The notes beneath the pieces are model-generated. The model did not search any database. It was not told where the DNA came from and worked only from the letters and a program-made list of their open reading frames with translations. From the NCBI RefSeq assembly GCF_000341225.1, contig NZ_ANAC01000006.1, positions 37,133 to 101,132 on the forward strand: 64,000 nucleotides of DNA, given 5' to 3'. The stretch comes from Nocardiopsis alba DSM 43377. Lineage in GTDB: Bacteria > Actinomycetota > Actinomycetes > Streptosporangiales > Streptosporangiaceae. Every line of letters begins with the position of its first letter. The stretch's first letter is position 1. The translations under genes were made by a program, and so were the position numbers. This document shows, in pieces, positions 1 to 7,066 of this stretch.

Positions 1-1
1 G

Positions 2-2305
2 GCGGAAAGCGTCCGCCGCCTACTGGGCAAGCCCGGTGCGGTGGACCTGCGGCCCTATACCAAGCTCCTGCCGGCGATCGAGGCCGAAGAGGAGGGCCTG
101 CGTGAACTCGGCGATGCCGAGCTGAAGGAGAAGGCCATCCAACTCGGCTACGCCGAGCTCCCCTACTCTCCGGCCGACCTCGTCGACCTGTGCGCCGTGG
201 GCCGTGAGGCCGCGCGCCGCACGCTCGGCGAGCGGCCGTTCGACGTCCAACTCCTCGGAGTCATGGCGTTGCTCGACGGCCACGTGACCGAGATGGCCAC
301 CGGTGAGGGCAAGACGCTCGCCGGTGCCCTGGCCGCGGCCGGTTTCGCCCTGCGGGGCAAGCGTGTGCACGTGCTCAGCGTCAACGACTACCTCGCCCGA
401 CGCGACGCCGACTGGATGCGACCGCTCTACGGCATGCTCGGCGTCACCGTCGGCTGGATCAACGAGGACTCCGACACCGAGGAGCGCAAGAGCGCCTACG
501 GTCGCGACGTCACCTACGCGGCCGTCAGCGAACTCGGTTTCGACGTCCTGCGCGACCGTATGGTCACCGACGCCGACGACCGCGTGGTCCCCGAACCCCA
601 CGTCGCCATCATCGACGAGGCGGACTCCGTGCTCGTCGACGAGGCGCGCGTGCCCCTGGTCCTGGCCGGGGCCGCCGAGAGCGTCCCCGCCGACATCGAG
701 ATGGCCGACGTGGTGCGCGACCTCAAGCCGCGTCTGCACTACGAGGTCGACGGCGAGGGTCGCAACGTCCAGCTCACCGACGCCGGTATCGACGCCGTGG
801 AGAAGGCCCTCGGCGGTGTCGACCTGTACGCGGAGGACGACTCCTCCCTCCTGCCCCAGGTCAACCTCGCCCTGCACGCCCAGGTGCTGCTCCAGCGCGA
901 CGTCCACTACGTGGTGCGCGACGGCGAGGTGCGCATCATCAACGAGTCGCGCGGCCGGATCGCCCTGCTCCAGCGCTGGCCGGACGGTCTTCAGGCCGCC
1001 GTCGAGGCCAAGGAGAAGGTGGCGATCAGCGAGACCGGCGAGATCCTGGACTCCATCACCGTCCAGGCCCTGGTCATGCGCTACCCGACGCTCGCCGGTA
1101 TGACCGGTACCGCCATGTCGGTCGCCGAGCAGCTGCGCGAGTTCTACGAGCTGGAGGTGGCGGTCGTCCCCTCCAACAAGCCGAACATCCGTGAGGACCA
1201 CGGGACCCGGCTGTACGCCACGCGCGAGGAGAAGGAGGACGCCCTCATCGCGCGGGCGGAGGAGGTCCACAAGAGCGGCCGCCCCATCCTCATCGGCACA
1301 CAGGACGTCGCCGAGTCCGAGCTCCTGGCCGACCGGCTGCGCGAGGCGGGGCTGGAGTGCGTCGTCCTCAACGCCAAGAACGACGCCGACGAGGCCTCCA
1401 TCATCGCCGAGGCGGGCACCTACGGCGCGGTCACCGTCTCCACCCAGATGGCCGGTCGCGGAACCGACATCCGGCTCGGTGGCAGCGACATGTCCGACCG
1501 CGACCGGGTGGTCGAGGCCGGCGGTCTGTTCGTGATGGGCTTCGGCCGCTACCCCAGCAGCCGTCTGGACGGACAGCTCCGCGGGCGCGCCGGACGTCAG
1601 GGAGACCCCGGCGACTCCATCTTCTTCGTCAGCATGGACGACGACCTGCTGGTCGAGCACGCGTCGGAGACCACCGGCTACACGACCACGGCCCTGGGCG
1701 AGATCACCGACGAGGCCTGGCTGGCGGTGGTCGACCACGCGCAGCGGGTCTCCGAGGGACGCCTGCTGGAGGTCCACCGCAACACCTGGCGTTACAACAA
1801 GCTCATCGACGTGCAGCGCGAGGTGGTCCTGGAACACCGCGAACTGGTCCTCACCGGTGACCAGGGGGATCGGCACGTCAAGCTCGACCGCAAGGAACGG
1901 CACGAGGAACTGGTCGAGGAGCTGGACGCCGAACGCGTCGCCGCGGCGGCCCGGCTGATCACGCTCTACCACCTGGACCGGGGCTGGACCGACCACAACG
2001 CGTTCCTGTCGGAGCTGCGGGAGGGCATCCACCTGCGGTACCTGGGGCGCCGTGACCCGCTGGACGAGTTCAACCGCGAGGCGGTCCCGGTCTTCAAGGG
2101 CTTCCTCGACCAGGCGCGCGCACGGGCCGCCGAGAGCTTCGCCGAACTGGAGGTCGTCGACGGGGAGCTCGACGTGAGCTCGGTCGGGGTGAAACGGCCT
2201 TCGATGACGTGGACCTACATGGTCCACGACCACCCCTTCAGCTCCGCGCTGGAGACCCTGGTGGGCCGTCTCAAGGGCGACCGGGGTTCGAGTAACGGCG
2301 GCTGA
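2..2305 (+). CDS. secA2: SecA-family translocase ATPase, SecA2-like (5' end outside window)
   Basis: ATPase motor for protein export through the SecYEG channel; the accessory paralogue SecA2 serves a subset of substrates. The frame is open from base 2, so the true start lies upstream. The GTG at 41 falls inside a conserved N-terminal stretch (GKPGAVDLRPY) and is probably not the start. Visible are Walker A TGEGKT near residue 100 of the visible chain, the IIDEADS box near residue 204, and the MAGRGTDIRLGG motif of the second helicase-like domain. The visible chain is 767 residues and ends in a hydrophilic tail without the Cys/His zinc-binding C-terminus of SecA1, which is usually over 900 residues. 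No secY2 or accessory-Sec glycosylation genes are nearby. A strong hairpin terminator follows. SecA family is near certain; the SecA2 assignment rests on length and the missing C-terminus. Confidence 0.88.
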   Translation, partial: AESVRRLLGKPGAVDLRPYTKLLPAIEAEEEGLRELGDAELKEKAIQLGYAELPYSPADLVDLCAVGREAARRTLGERPFDVQLLGVMALLDGHVTEMATGEGKTLAGALAAAGFALRGKRVHVLSVNDYLARRDADWMRPLYGMLGVTVGWINEDSDTEERKSAYGRDVTYAAVSELGFDVLRDRMVTDADDRVVPEPHVAIIDEADSVLVDEARVPLVLAGAAESVPADIEMADVVRDLKPRLHYEVDGEGRNVQLTDAGIDAVEKALGGVDLYAEDDSSLLPQVNLALHAQVLLQRDVHYVVRDGEVRIINESRGRIALLQRWPDGLQAAVEAKEKVAISETGEILDSITVQALVMRYPTLAGMTGTAMSVAEQLREFYELEVAVVPSNKPNIREDHGTRLYATREEKEDALIARAEEVHKSGRPILIGTQDVAESELLADRLREAGLECVVLNAKNDADEASIIAEAGTYGAVTVSTQMAGRGTDIRLGGSDMSDRDRVVEAGGLFVMGFGRYPSSRLDGQLRGRAGRQGDPGDSIFFVSMDDDLLVEHASETTGYTTTALGEITDEAWLAVVDHAQRVSEGRLLEVHRNTWRYNKLIDVQREVVLEHRELVLTGDQGDRHVKLDRKERHEELVEELDAERVAAAARLITLYHLDRGWTDHNAFLSELREGIHLRYLGRRDPLDEFNREAVPVFKGFLDQARARAAESFAELEVVDGELDVSSVGVKRPSMTWTYMVHDHPFSSALETLVGRLKGDRGSSNGG

Positions 2306-2327
2306 GCCATTCCCTGCGTTCTCGCTC

Positions 2328-2359
2328 GCGCGGGTCAGGACTAAAGTCCTAGCCCGCGC
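2328..2359 (+). terminator. Rho-independent terminator after secA2
   Basis: Arms GCGCGGG/CCCGCGC and AGGACT/AGTCCT form a 13-pair hairpin with a two-base internal mismatch and a two-base loop. A T-rich tail (ATTACTTTTGT) follows. It begins 23 bases after the secA2 stop. Confidence 0.85.
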
Positions 2360-2484
2360 ATTACTTTTGTCGTCTATTCTGATGAAACGCTGAACCAGGT
2401 CCTCCCTTGCCCATGTAATGGTGGGGAGAGGGTTAATATGGATGCGTTTTCAATGGATCCGAGACGGTTGGGACTGAATCCACG

Positions 2485-2754
2485 TTGGTTCACGAGATCG
2501 GTGCGCAGGAGAAGATCAGTTACGGGCGCAACGACCGCTTCGCCGGCGGTCCCGTCGGTGGTGGCAGTTTCTGGATCGACGACGACGGCCGCCCGGTGGC
2601 CAAGATCGGTGGTCCGAAGGAGTGGCGACCCACGCCCATGATCGACGTTCGTGTGGGCGATGTCTTCAGCATCGGAGGTCAGGCGTGGCGGGTCACTGAA
2701 ATAGTGGACGCCGATTCGCCGGGAGCGTATCTACTGGCCACCAGGGTCAGTTGA
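2485..2754 (+). CDS. Small hypothetical protein, possibly DUF6406-like
   Basis: An 89-residue soluble protein of unknown function. Its C-terminal half (DVRVGDVFSIGGQAWRVTEI) resembles the short DUF6406-type proteins of actinomycetes, a tentative match from memory. It has no signal peptide or membrane segment. The only start in this frame is the TTG at 2485, which has no good ribosome site; the frame is closed upstream by a stop at 2434. A strong ribosome site (GGGGAGAGGG) stands before an ATG at 2438 in a different frame, so either the TTG is used or a single-base frameshift separates the real start from the body. Frame choice is supported by protein-like composition downstream of 2485. Confidence 0.55.
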   Translation: MVHEIGAQEKISYGRNDRFAGGPVGGGSFWIDDDGRPVAKIGGPKEWRPTPMIDVRVGDVFSIGGQAWRVTEIVDADSPGAYLLATRVS

Positions 2755-3212
2755 CCTCGACCTTCGAGCACACAGGTCGTTCTCTCCGGCCTCCGCCGGA
2801 ATGCAACCCCCCGCAACCTTTCCCCCGAAGGTTGCCGAGGGTAGTGGCTTATGTTTTTCCGGCGGGGGCTTTTTCTGTTTCGCCGATTTTCGGGTGAGCC
2901 GTTCTGCGGGGCCCGTGTCCGGTGGATGTGGCCGGTCAGGCCGCAAAGGCGGGGTCACACCCCAGGTCAGTGCCGGTCCGATCGGTTTCCTCCGGATGAA
3001 TCGAGACGTTCCGGTTATCCGAAGGGGGTGTTCGCGTTACCGCCAATTCGTTAATGTCAGAGGTGTACGGCGCGCCCCGCTGTCCATGGGGAGGGCCCTT
3101 CACCGTTGGAGGGGCACGGGTCGCCGCGCCGATCCCGAGGTCGGTCCCAGGGGCTGTCCCCCGCCCCTGGGCCCGACGTCCGTGAGGCGCCGGGCCGGAT
3201 AGGTTCGGCGGT
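2755..3212. other. 458-bp intergenic region with two hairpins, no gene recognised
   Basis: Two close hairpins follow the small gene: TCCGGC/GCCGGA at 2785-2800 with a 4-base loop, and a perfect 8-pair stem GCAACCTT/AAGGTTGC at 2813-2835. The second is followed by a short T run (2853-2857) and may terminate the upstream transcript. A further small hairpin GGGGT/ACCCC lies near 2951-2963. The plus-strand open frames in this stretch lack a convincing ribosome site and protein-like composition. No riboswitch class could be assigned. Confidence 0.5.
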
Positions 3213-3524
3213 ATGGCACTTCGACACATCGCACTGTTCCGCTGGCGCGAGGGCACCACGGCCGAGCAGATCTCCCGGGTCGGCGAGGCGCTGGGGGCGC
3301 TGCCCGAGGCGATCCCCGAGCTCATCGACTACTCCTTCGGCCCGGACGAGGGGTTGTCCGAGGGTAATTTCGACTTCGCGGTGGTGGCCGACGTCGCCGA
3401 CGCGGCCGGATACGCCGTCTACCGGGACCATCCCGACCACCAGGCCGCGCTCGCGGTCGTTCGACCGCTGCTCGCCGAGCGGTCCGCCCTCCAGTTGGAG
3501 ATCCCCGACATCGACCGGCGGTGA
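3213..3524 (+). CDS. Dabb-family (stress-responsive alpha-beta barrel) protein
   Basis: A 103-residue protein of the Dabb family: small dimeric ferredoxin-like alpha/beta barrels linked to stress responses or, in some relatives, to aromatic polyketide cyclisation. The family's N-terminal strand with the RHIALFRW pattern is present, followed by a helix, the central DYSFGPDEG turn and the NFDFAVVADV strand. Length matches a single-domain member. The ATG at 3213 is the first residue of the conserved strand, though its ribosome site is weak, so a leaderless or short-leader transcript is possible. It stands alone between hairpins, and no substrate can be inferred. Confidence 0.8.
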   Translation: MALRHIALFRWREGTTAEQISRVGEALGALPEAIPELIDYSFGPDEGLSEGNFDFAVVADVADAAGYAVYRDHPDHQAALAVVRPLLAERSALQLEIPDIDRR

Positions 3525-3542
3525 GGTGGATCCTGTTCCAGA

Positions 3543-3571
3543 AAGCCCGGCGGGTCCGTTCCCCCGGGCTT
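3543..3571 (+). terminator. Terminator after the Dabb gene
   Basis: Perfect 8-pair stem AAGCCCGG/CCGGGCTT with a 13-base loop, 18 bases after the Dabb stop, followed by a T-containing tail (CTCGCTTGTT). Confidence 0.7.
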
Positions 3572-3652
3572 CTCGCTTGTTCCGAACCTGATTCGGGTAT
3601 TGCGGTAGAACGGGTTCCAGTATTAGCCTCGGGGTGCGCCTCGTCCGGTGAG

Positions 3653-3681
3653 GGCACCCGACAGTTCGGTCGTGGGGTGCC
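3653..3681 (-). terminator. Possible terminator of the minus-strand gene at 3769-4110
   Basis: Perfect 7-pair inverted repeat GGCACCC/GGGTGCC with a 15-base loop, about 88 bases beyond the stop of the small minus-strand gene. No U-tract; weak call. Confidence 0.35.
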
Positions 3682-3768
3682 GGAGGCAGACACGCGCAGG
3701 ACCGCCGCCCGTCGAGATCGGATCGCGCCCCGGCCCCGGCGGGCGGCGTCCGTGTCCGGGGGGCTGGT

Positions 3769-4110
3769 TCAGCGCAGAAGGCGGGAGATCTCTCCGAAGG
3801 TCGGGCAGGGCCAGTCCAGATGACAGTTCCGACAGCGGTCCTCGTCGTTCTCGGCGGGACCGTGCAGTCGCAGTAGGTCCACGCAGACCCCGGCCAACGC
3901 GGCGACCTCGTCGCGGGCGTTGGCGTAGAAGGCCACGTCGTTGATCCGGGCCAGGGCACTGTCGGAGCGGGCGTCGGGTAATCCGACGGTATCCGGCTCC
4001 CAGGGCACCGCGCGGTCGGATCGTTCGAGGATCCCCTGCACGCATTCGAGTAGTCGCGCGTGTTCGGAGAGGCGTCCTCTCCGGCCCGCCGGCCTCGTGA
4101 ACGGCGACAT
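3769..4110 (-). CDS. Small hypothetical protein with CxxC...WPC motif
   Basis: A 113-residue soluble protein of unknown function. The N-terminal half is a helical region (LSEHARLLECVQGILERSD); the C-terminus holds a compact cysteine motif, CRNCHLDWPCPT, that could bind a metal. Similar short proteins ending in WPCPT are common in actinomycetes, often near DNA-binding regulators, but I know no function. The frame could begin at a GTG at 4182, but the ATG at 4110 is preceded by a good ribosome site (GGGGGGAGATCAGCG), so that start is preferred. It stands alone; a promoter-like TACTCT lies about 60 bases upstream. The neighbouring cysteine-rich peptide is on the same strand upstream, but a strong terminator separates them. 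Confidence 0.65.
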   Translation of the reverse strand: MSPFTRPAGRRGRLSEHARLLECVQGILERSDRAVPWEPDTVGLPDARSDSALARINDVAFYANARDEVAALAGVCVDLLRLHGPAENDEDRCRNCHLDWPCPTFGEISRLLR

Positions 4111-4172
4111 CGCTGATCTCCCCCCAGCAGGTGGGTACGCAGCGGCTTCCCTCATGGGCAAGCACTGTGACA

Positions 4173-4178
4173 TAGAGT
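4173..4178 (-). promoter_or_regulatory. Possible -10 element of the 3769-4110 gene
   Basis: TACTCT on the minus strand in a locally AT-rich patch (4163-4188), 62 bases before the preferred ATG. No convincing -35 hexamer is visible, so this is a tentative assignment. Confidence 0.35.
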
Positions 4179-4267
4179 ACACATATCGTTGCGCATTGTC
4201 GCGATGCCGGAGGTGTGGGCCCTGATGGGGACGTCCGACTCCAAGCCGGACGAGCTCGACCAGGGAA

Positions 4268-4295
4268 GGCCGCCCCCAGAGGGGCGGGGGCGGCC
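4268..4295 (-). terminator. Terminator downstream of the cysteine-rich peptide
   Basis: Perfect 10-pair stem GGCCGCCCCC/GGGGGCGGCC with an 8-base loop. It starts 13 bases after the stop of the peptide at 4309-4419 and isolates it from the next minus-strand gene. Confidence 0.8.
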
Positions 4296-4308
4296 CCGGT
4301 CGGAAGGA

Positions 4309-4419
4309 TCAGCAGCTTCCGCCACAGCTACAGCTTCCGCCGCTCTGGCAACCGCAGGAGCAGCCGGACCCGCAGCTACAGGAACTCAGGCTCGGGGAAG
4401 TCATCAGGGGGTGGATCAC
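4309..4419 (-). CDS. Cysteine-rich 36-residue peptide (eight Cys, CxC clusters)
   Basis: A short open frame with an almost ideal ribosome site (GAGGAGG, 5 bases before GTG 4419). It encodes 36 residues whose last 23 contain eight cysteines at 14, 16, 20, 22, 24, 30, 32 and 36, the rest being Ser, Gly and one Gln. The motif S-C-S-C-G occurs twice and G-C-S-C-G once. A perfect hairpin terminator begins 13 bases after the stop, as expected for a complete transcription unit. CxC clusters are typical of metallothioneins, which suggests binding of Cu(I) or Zn. The Ser/Gly/Cys core also recalls thiazole/oxazole peptide precursors such as microcin B17, but no cyclodehydratase gene is in the window. 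An attenuator leader peptide is a third option. It lies downstream of cydB on the same strand, beyond the probable cydAB terminator. An internal ATG at 4404 is an alternative start. Function is unknown. Confidence 0.7.
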   Translation of the reverse strand: MIHPLMTSPSLSSCSCGSGCSCGCQSGGSCSCGGSC

Positions 4420-4460
4420 GGTCCCTCCTCAGGGCTCGTCTTGGCGCCCGCACCGTCGCA

Positions 4461-4477
4461 CCCGGGACACTCCCGGG
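4461..4477 (-). promoter_or_regulatory. Inverted repeat upstream of the cysteine-rich peptide
   Basis: CCCGGGA-CAC-TCCCGGG, a perfect 7-pair inverted repeat with a 3-base spacer, 42 bases upstream of the peptide start. It could be an operator or a leader hairpin. Confidence 0.4.
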
Positions 4478-4565
4478 GATACGGGGCCTGTTCCGAGACA
4501 TGGAGTGCCCACTACCCTCCGCCGCCAACCCGCGACGGTCGACGCGATGCGGGGGCGCGCCCGTC

Positions 4566-4591
4566 GATGGACGGGGCGCGCACCGTCCATC
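4566..4591 (-). terminator. Terminator of the cydAB operon
   Basis: Perfect 9-pair stem GATGGACGG/CCGTCCATC with an 8-base loop, 33 bases after the cydB stop. Confidence 0.65.
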
Positions 4592-4624
4592 GCCCGGTTG
4601 AACTGCGCTGTCCCCGCTTCGGAC

Positions 4625-5563
4625 TCAGGCGAAGAAGGTCGCTCCCGTGGCCGGTCGGCGTGTCATTCGGTACAACCAGACCTGCCCCAAGAGCATGACC
4701 GGAACCACGGGCAGGAGCATCGACCACACGAACACCGCCGTCGTGCCCGGGAGCCCGGACGTGGGCAGACCCGCGGTCGACGCCACCAGTAGGCCGGGAA
4801 TCGCGATGGCCAACGCCGACGTGTGCCGGGAGAACATCGGCCCGGTCAGGCCAGAGGTCAGGGCCAGGGCCGCGGCCAACACCACCGCCAAGGTCACGGC
4901 CGCCCCGAGACTCGTCGGGGAGGGGCCGCCGCTCCACGGCGCCGCGAGCACGGTGGCGATCGTCGCGCCCAAGGCGAAACGGGCGAGAGACCGGGTCGCC
5001 CGCGCGGCCACGTCCGCGCTCTCCGCCTCGAAGGGTCCCACCAGTCGTTCGGCGCCGAAGGCCGCGCCGCGCAACGCGAACAGACAGACGACCGTGATCG
5101 TGCACAGCACCGGGAACGGGGACGGCGACAGCCCGTCCGTCAGGAGCCCGGCCACCGCCAGCCCCCATGACACGGCCAGGGTCCAACTCCCGGCCACGAT
5201 CGCCGTGTCACAGAGCCCGCGCCATCGAGGCGTGTCCACCCGGGCACGGAACCACAGGCCCGCGTCGCGCAGCAGCCACCCGGCCAGGAGTACGACCAGG
5301 ACCGGCCACAACCGGGCCACCACCAGGTGTTCCAGCTCGGGGAACATCCCGGCCATCACCCCGACCGCGGCGACGAGCCAGACCTCGGAGGCGAGGAAGT
5401 AGGGGGCGATCGACGCCACCACCCGGCGTCTTTGATCGGGGGAGCGCGCCACGTGGGGCATGAGCATGCCCAGCCCCACGTCGGCCCCGGCCAGCACCAG
5501 GTAGCCCACGACGAACAGGGCGAGGAGCAGGGCGGAGGGCGAGGGTACGGAGAGAAGGTCCAT
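4625..5563 (-). CDS. cydB: Cytochrome bd quinol oxidase subunit II
   Basis: Membrane subunit II of cytochrome bd, the copper-free terminal oxidase that reduces oxygen to water with electrons from quinol and has high oxygen affinity. The 312-residue chain starts with the subunit II helix (LFVVGYLVLAGADVGLGML, the usual F-x-x-x-x-L-x-G-x-D-x-G-x-G pattern) and has about eight hydrophobic segments. It is slightly shorter than the common 330-380. The start ATG at 5563 has a GGGAG ribosome site and lies 18 bases after the cydA stop, so the two are co-transcribed. No cydDC assembly exporter follows; the next thing downstream is a hairpin and then the cysteine-rich peptide. Confidence 0.93.
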   Translation of the reverse strand: MDLLSVPSPSALLLALFVVGYLVLAGADVGLGMLMPHVARSPDQRRRVVASIAPYFLASEVWLVAAVGVMAGMFPELEHLVVARLWPVLVVLLAGWLLRDAGLWFRARVDTPRWRGLCDTAIVAGSWTLAVSWGLAVAGLLTDGLSPSPFPVLCTITVVCLFALRGAAFGAERLVGPFEAESADVAARATRSLARFALGATIATVLAAPWSGGPSPTSLGAAVTLAVVLAAALALTSGLTGPMFSRHTSALAIAIPGLLVASTAGLPTSGLPGTTAVFVWSMLLPVVPVMLLGQVWLYRMTRRPATGATFFA

Positions 5564-5581
5564 GGCTGTCTCCCGGAGGTC

Positions 5582-6910
5582 TCAGAACGTGTGGACGGGT
5601 GCGGCGGGCTCGTCCGCCCCGGGGTCGGCGTCCGCGCGTCGCTCGGCGAGGGGACCCCCTTCGGGGCCGCGCCGGGCATAGCGGAACAGGAGCGTGTACG
5701 TCACCACGGCCAGGACGGTGAACGCGAGGGTGAAGAACGTGAACGAGGCCAGAGCGGCGGCGGGCGACATAGGGGTCATCGCGTCGGCCGTCGTCAGGTG
5801 GTGCACCACCACCCAGGGCTGACGGTTGGTCTCCCGGTAGACCCAGCCGCCGATACTCGCCAGGTAGGGCAGGGCGGGGGAGACGAGCAGGGGCGCCAGC
5901 GCCCACCGGATCCATCGGGCCGGCGGACGGGAGAACAACTCCGGACCGGGCGCGAGCCCCAGACGACGCCCCCACCGGCCGCGTCGAGCGGAGAGCAGCG
6001 GCAGGAACAGCGGTATCAGCGGCCCGAGGAAGAACATCACCGCCCAAGAGGTCATCATGACGACGTCACCGGTCAGGTTGGCCACGGCCACGAGACCACC
6101 ACCCCCCGACGCCTCGATCGTCGCGATCTCCTCGGCCGTGTAGGTCAGCCCGCTGGTGGGCGGATCCTGGCCGAAGATCTGGAACTGGGCTCCACCGAAA
6201 CCCACCACGAGCATCGGCATCACGCACATCATGATCGCCGAGTAGCGGATTCCGCGCCGGAAGATCCCGTGTTCGTCCTGCCCCCGGCGCAGGTGATAGG
6301 CGCTGACCGCGGCCACCACCAGGGCGCCGACCGTCATCGCGCCGGTGACCACGTGGAGGAAGGCGAAAACCGCGGCCGGATTGGTCACCAGGGCCATCGG
6401 GTCGCTCAGGTGGGCGACGCCGTCCACCATCTCGAAGCCGACCGGGTGACGCAGGAAACCGTTGGAGACCAGGACCCACCAGGCGGAACCGTAGGCGGTG
6501 AGGGAGACCACCAGGAAGCAGAACAGGTGCGCCCAGCGGCCCATCCGGTCCCAGCCGAAGATCCACAGACCCAGGAAGGTCGACTCGACGAAGAACGCCG
6601 TCATCGTCTCGATGGCCAGCGGGGCCGCGAAGGTGTAGCCGAACGTCTCCTGGATTCCGCTCCAGTTCAACGCCAGTTGCAGCTCCATCACCAGGCCGGA
6701 GAGGACGCCCATGCCGTAGTTGACCAGGTAGAGGCCGCCCCAGAAACGGACCGAGAGCATGCGGGAACGATCACCGCGCAGAGCCGCCACGAACTGGGTG
6801 AACAGGATGTAGGGGGCCAGGCCGAGGGTCAAGGCCACGAACATGTAGTGGGTGGCCGCGGTGAACGCGAACTGGAGGCGGGCCAAGGCCAGAGGATCTT
6901 CGAGCAACAC
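5582..6910 (-). CDS. cydA: Cytochrome bd quinol oxidase subunit I
   Basis: Haem-bearing subunit I of cytochrome bd, which oxidises quinol and carries haems b558, b595 and d in the plasma membrane. Visible signatures in the order expected for the family: LARLQF near the N-terminus with His21, PLAIETMTAFFVESTF with Glu101 and Glu109, His186 in FLHVVTGA, and the GW...RQPW quinol-side motif. I chose GTG 6910 because it places LARLQF a few residues from the N-terminus as in other CydA proteins; ATG 6979 (GGAGG just upstream) and GTG 6997 would add 23 or 29 residues. The chain is about 442 residues, so the Q-loop is of the short type. It heads the cydA-cydB operon, downstream of a two-component pair on the same strand that may control it. 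Confidence 0.93.
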   Translation of the reverse strand: MLLEDPLALARLQFAFTAATHYMFVALTLGLAPYILFTQFVAALRGDRSRMLSVRFWGGLYLVNYGMGVLSGLVMELQLALNWSGIQETFGYTFAAPLAIETMTAFFVESTFLGLWIFGWDRMGRWAHLFCFLVVSLTAYGSAWWVLVSNGFLRHPVGFEMVDGVAHLSDPMALVTNPAAVFAFLHVVTGAMTVGALVVAAVSAYHLRRGQDEHGIFRRGIRYSAIMMCVMPMLVVGFGGAQFQIFGQDPPTSGLTYTAEEIATIEASGGGGLVAVANLTGDVVMMTSWAVMFFLGPLIPLFLPLLSARRGRWGRRLGLAPGPELFSRPPARWIRWALAPLLVSPALPYLASIGGWVYRETNRQPWVVVHHLTTADAMTPMSPAAALASFTFFTLAFTVLAVVTYTLLFRYARRGPEGGPLAERRADADPGADEPAAPVHTF

Positions 6911-7066
6911 GGTCGGCGCCTTCGACTCTCGGAGGTGGGGACGCGAGACAGCATCCGCCGAGGGTCGGGCCGCGCGCATCGTCCTCCGGGAGTCCACCCG
7001 GGACGACCGACTACGCCTTCGGGTGTACGGGACGACCCCGTCCGGTCTCAGGGTCCCCCCGAGGGG

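Noticed and set aside
20..2233. 737-residue frame antisense to secA2
   Set aside because: Shadow of the secA2 reading frame; no recognisable domain and no ribosome site.
2813..3000. Possible riboswitch or c-di-nucleotide aptamer in the 2755-3212 gap
   Set aside because: The hairpins do not fit any aptamer consensus I know, and the downstream Dabb gene is not a typical target.
2801..3202. 133-residue plus-strand frame in the 2755-3212 gap
   Set aside because: Its start lies at the foot of an 8-pair hairpin without a ribosome site and the translation has no protein-like pattern.
4183..4698. 169- and 128-residue plus-strand frames over the cysteine-rich peptide region
   Set aside because: No ribosome site, low-complexity composition, and they cross two perfect terminators that belong to minus-strand units.
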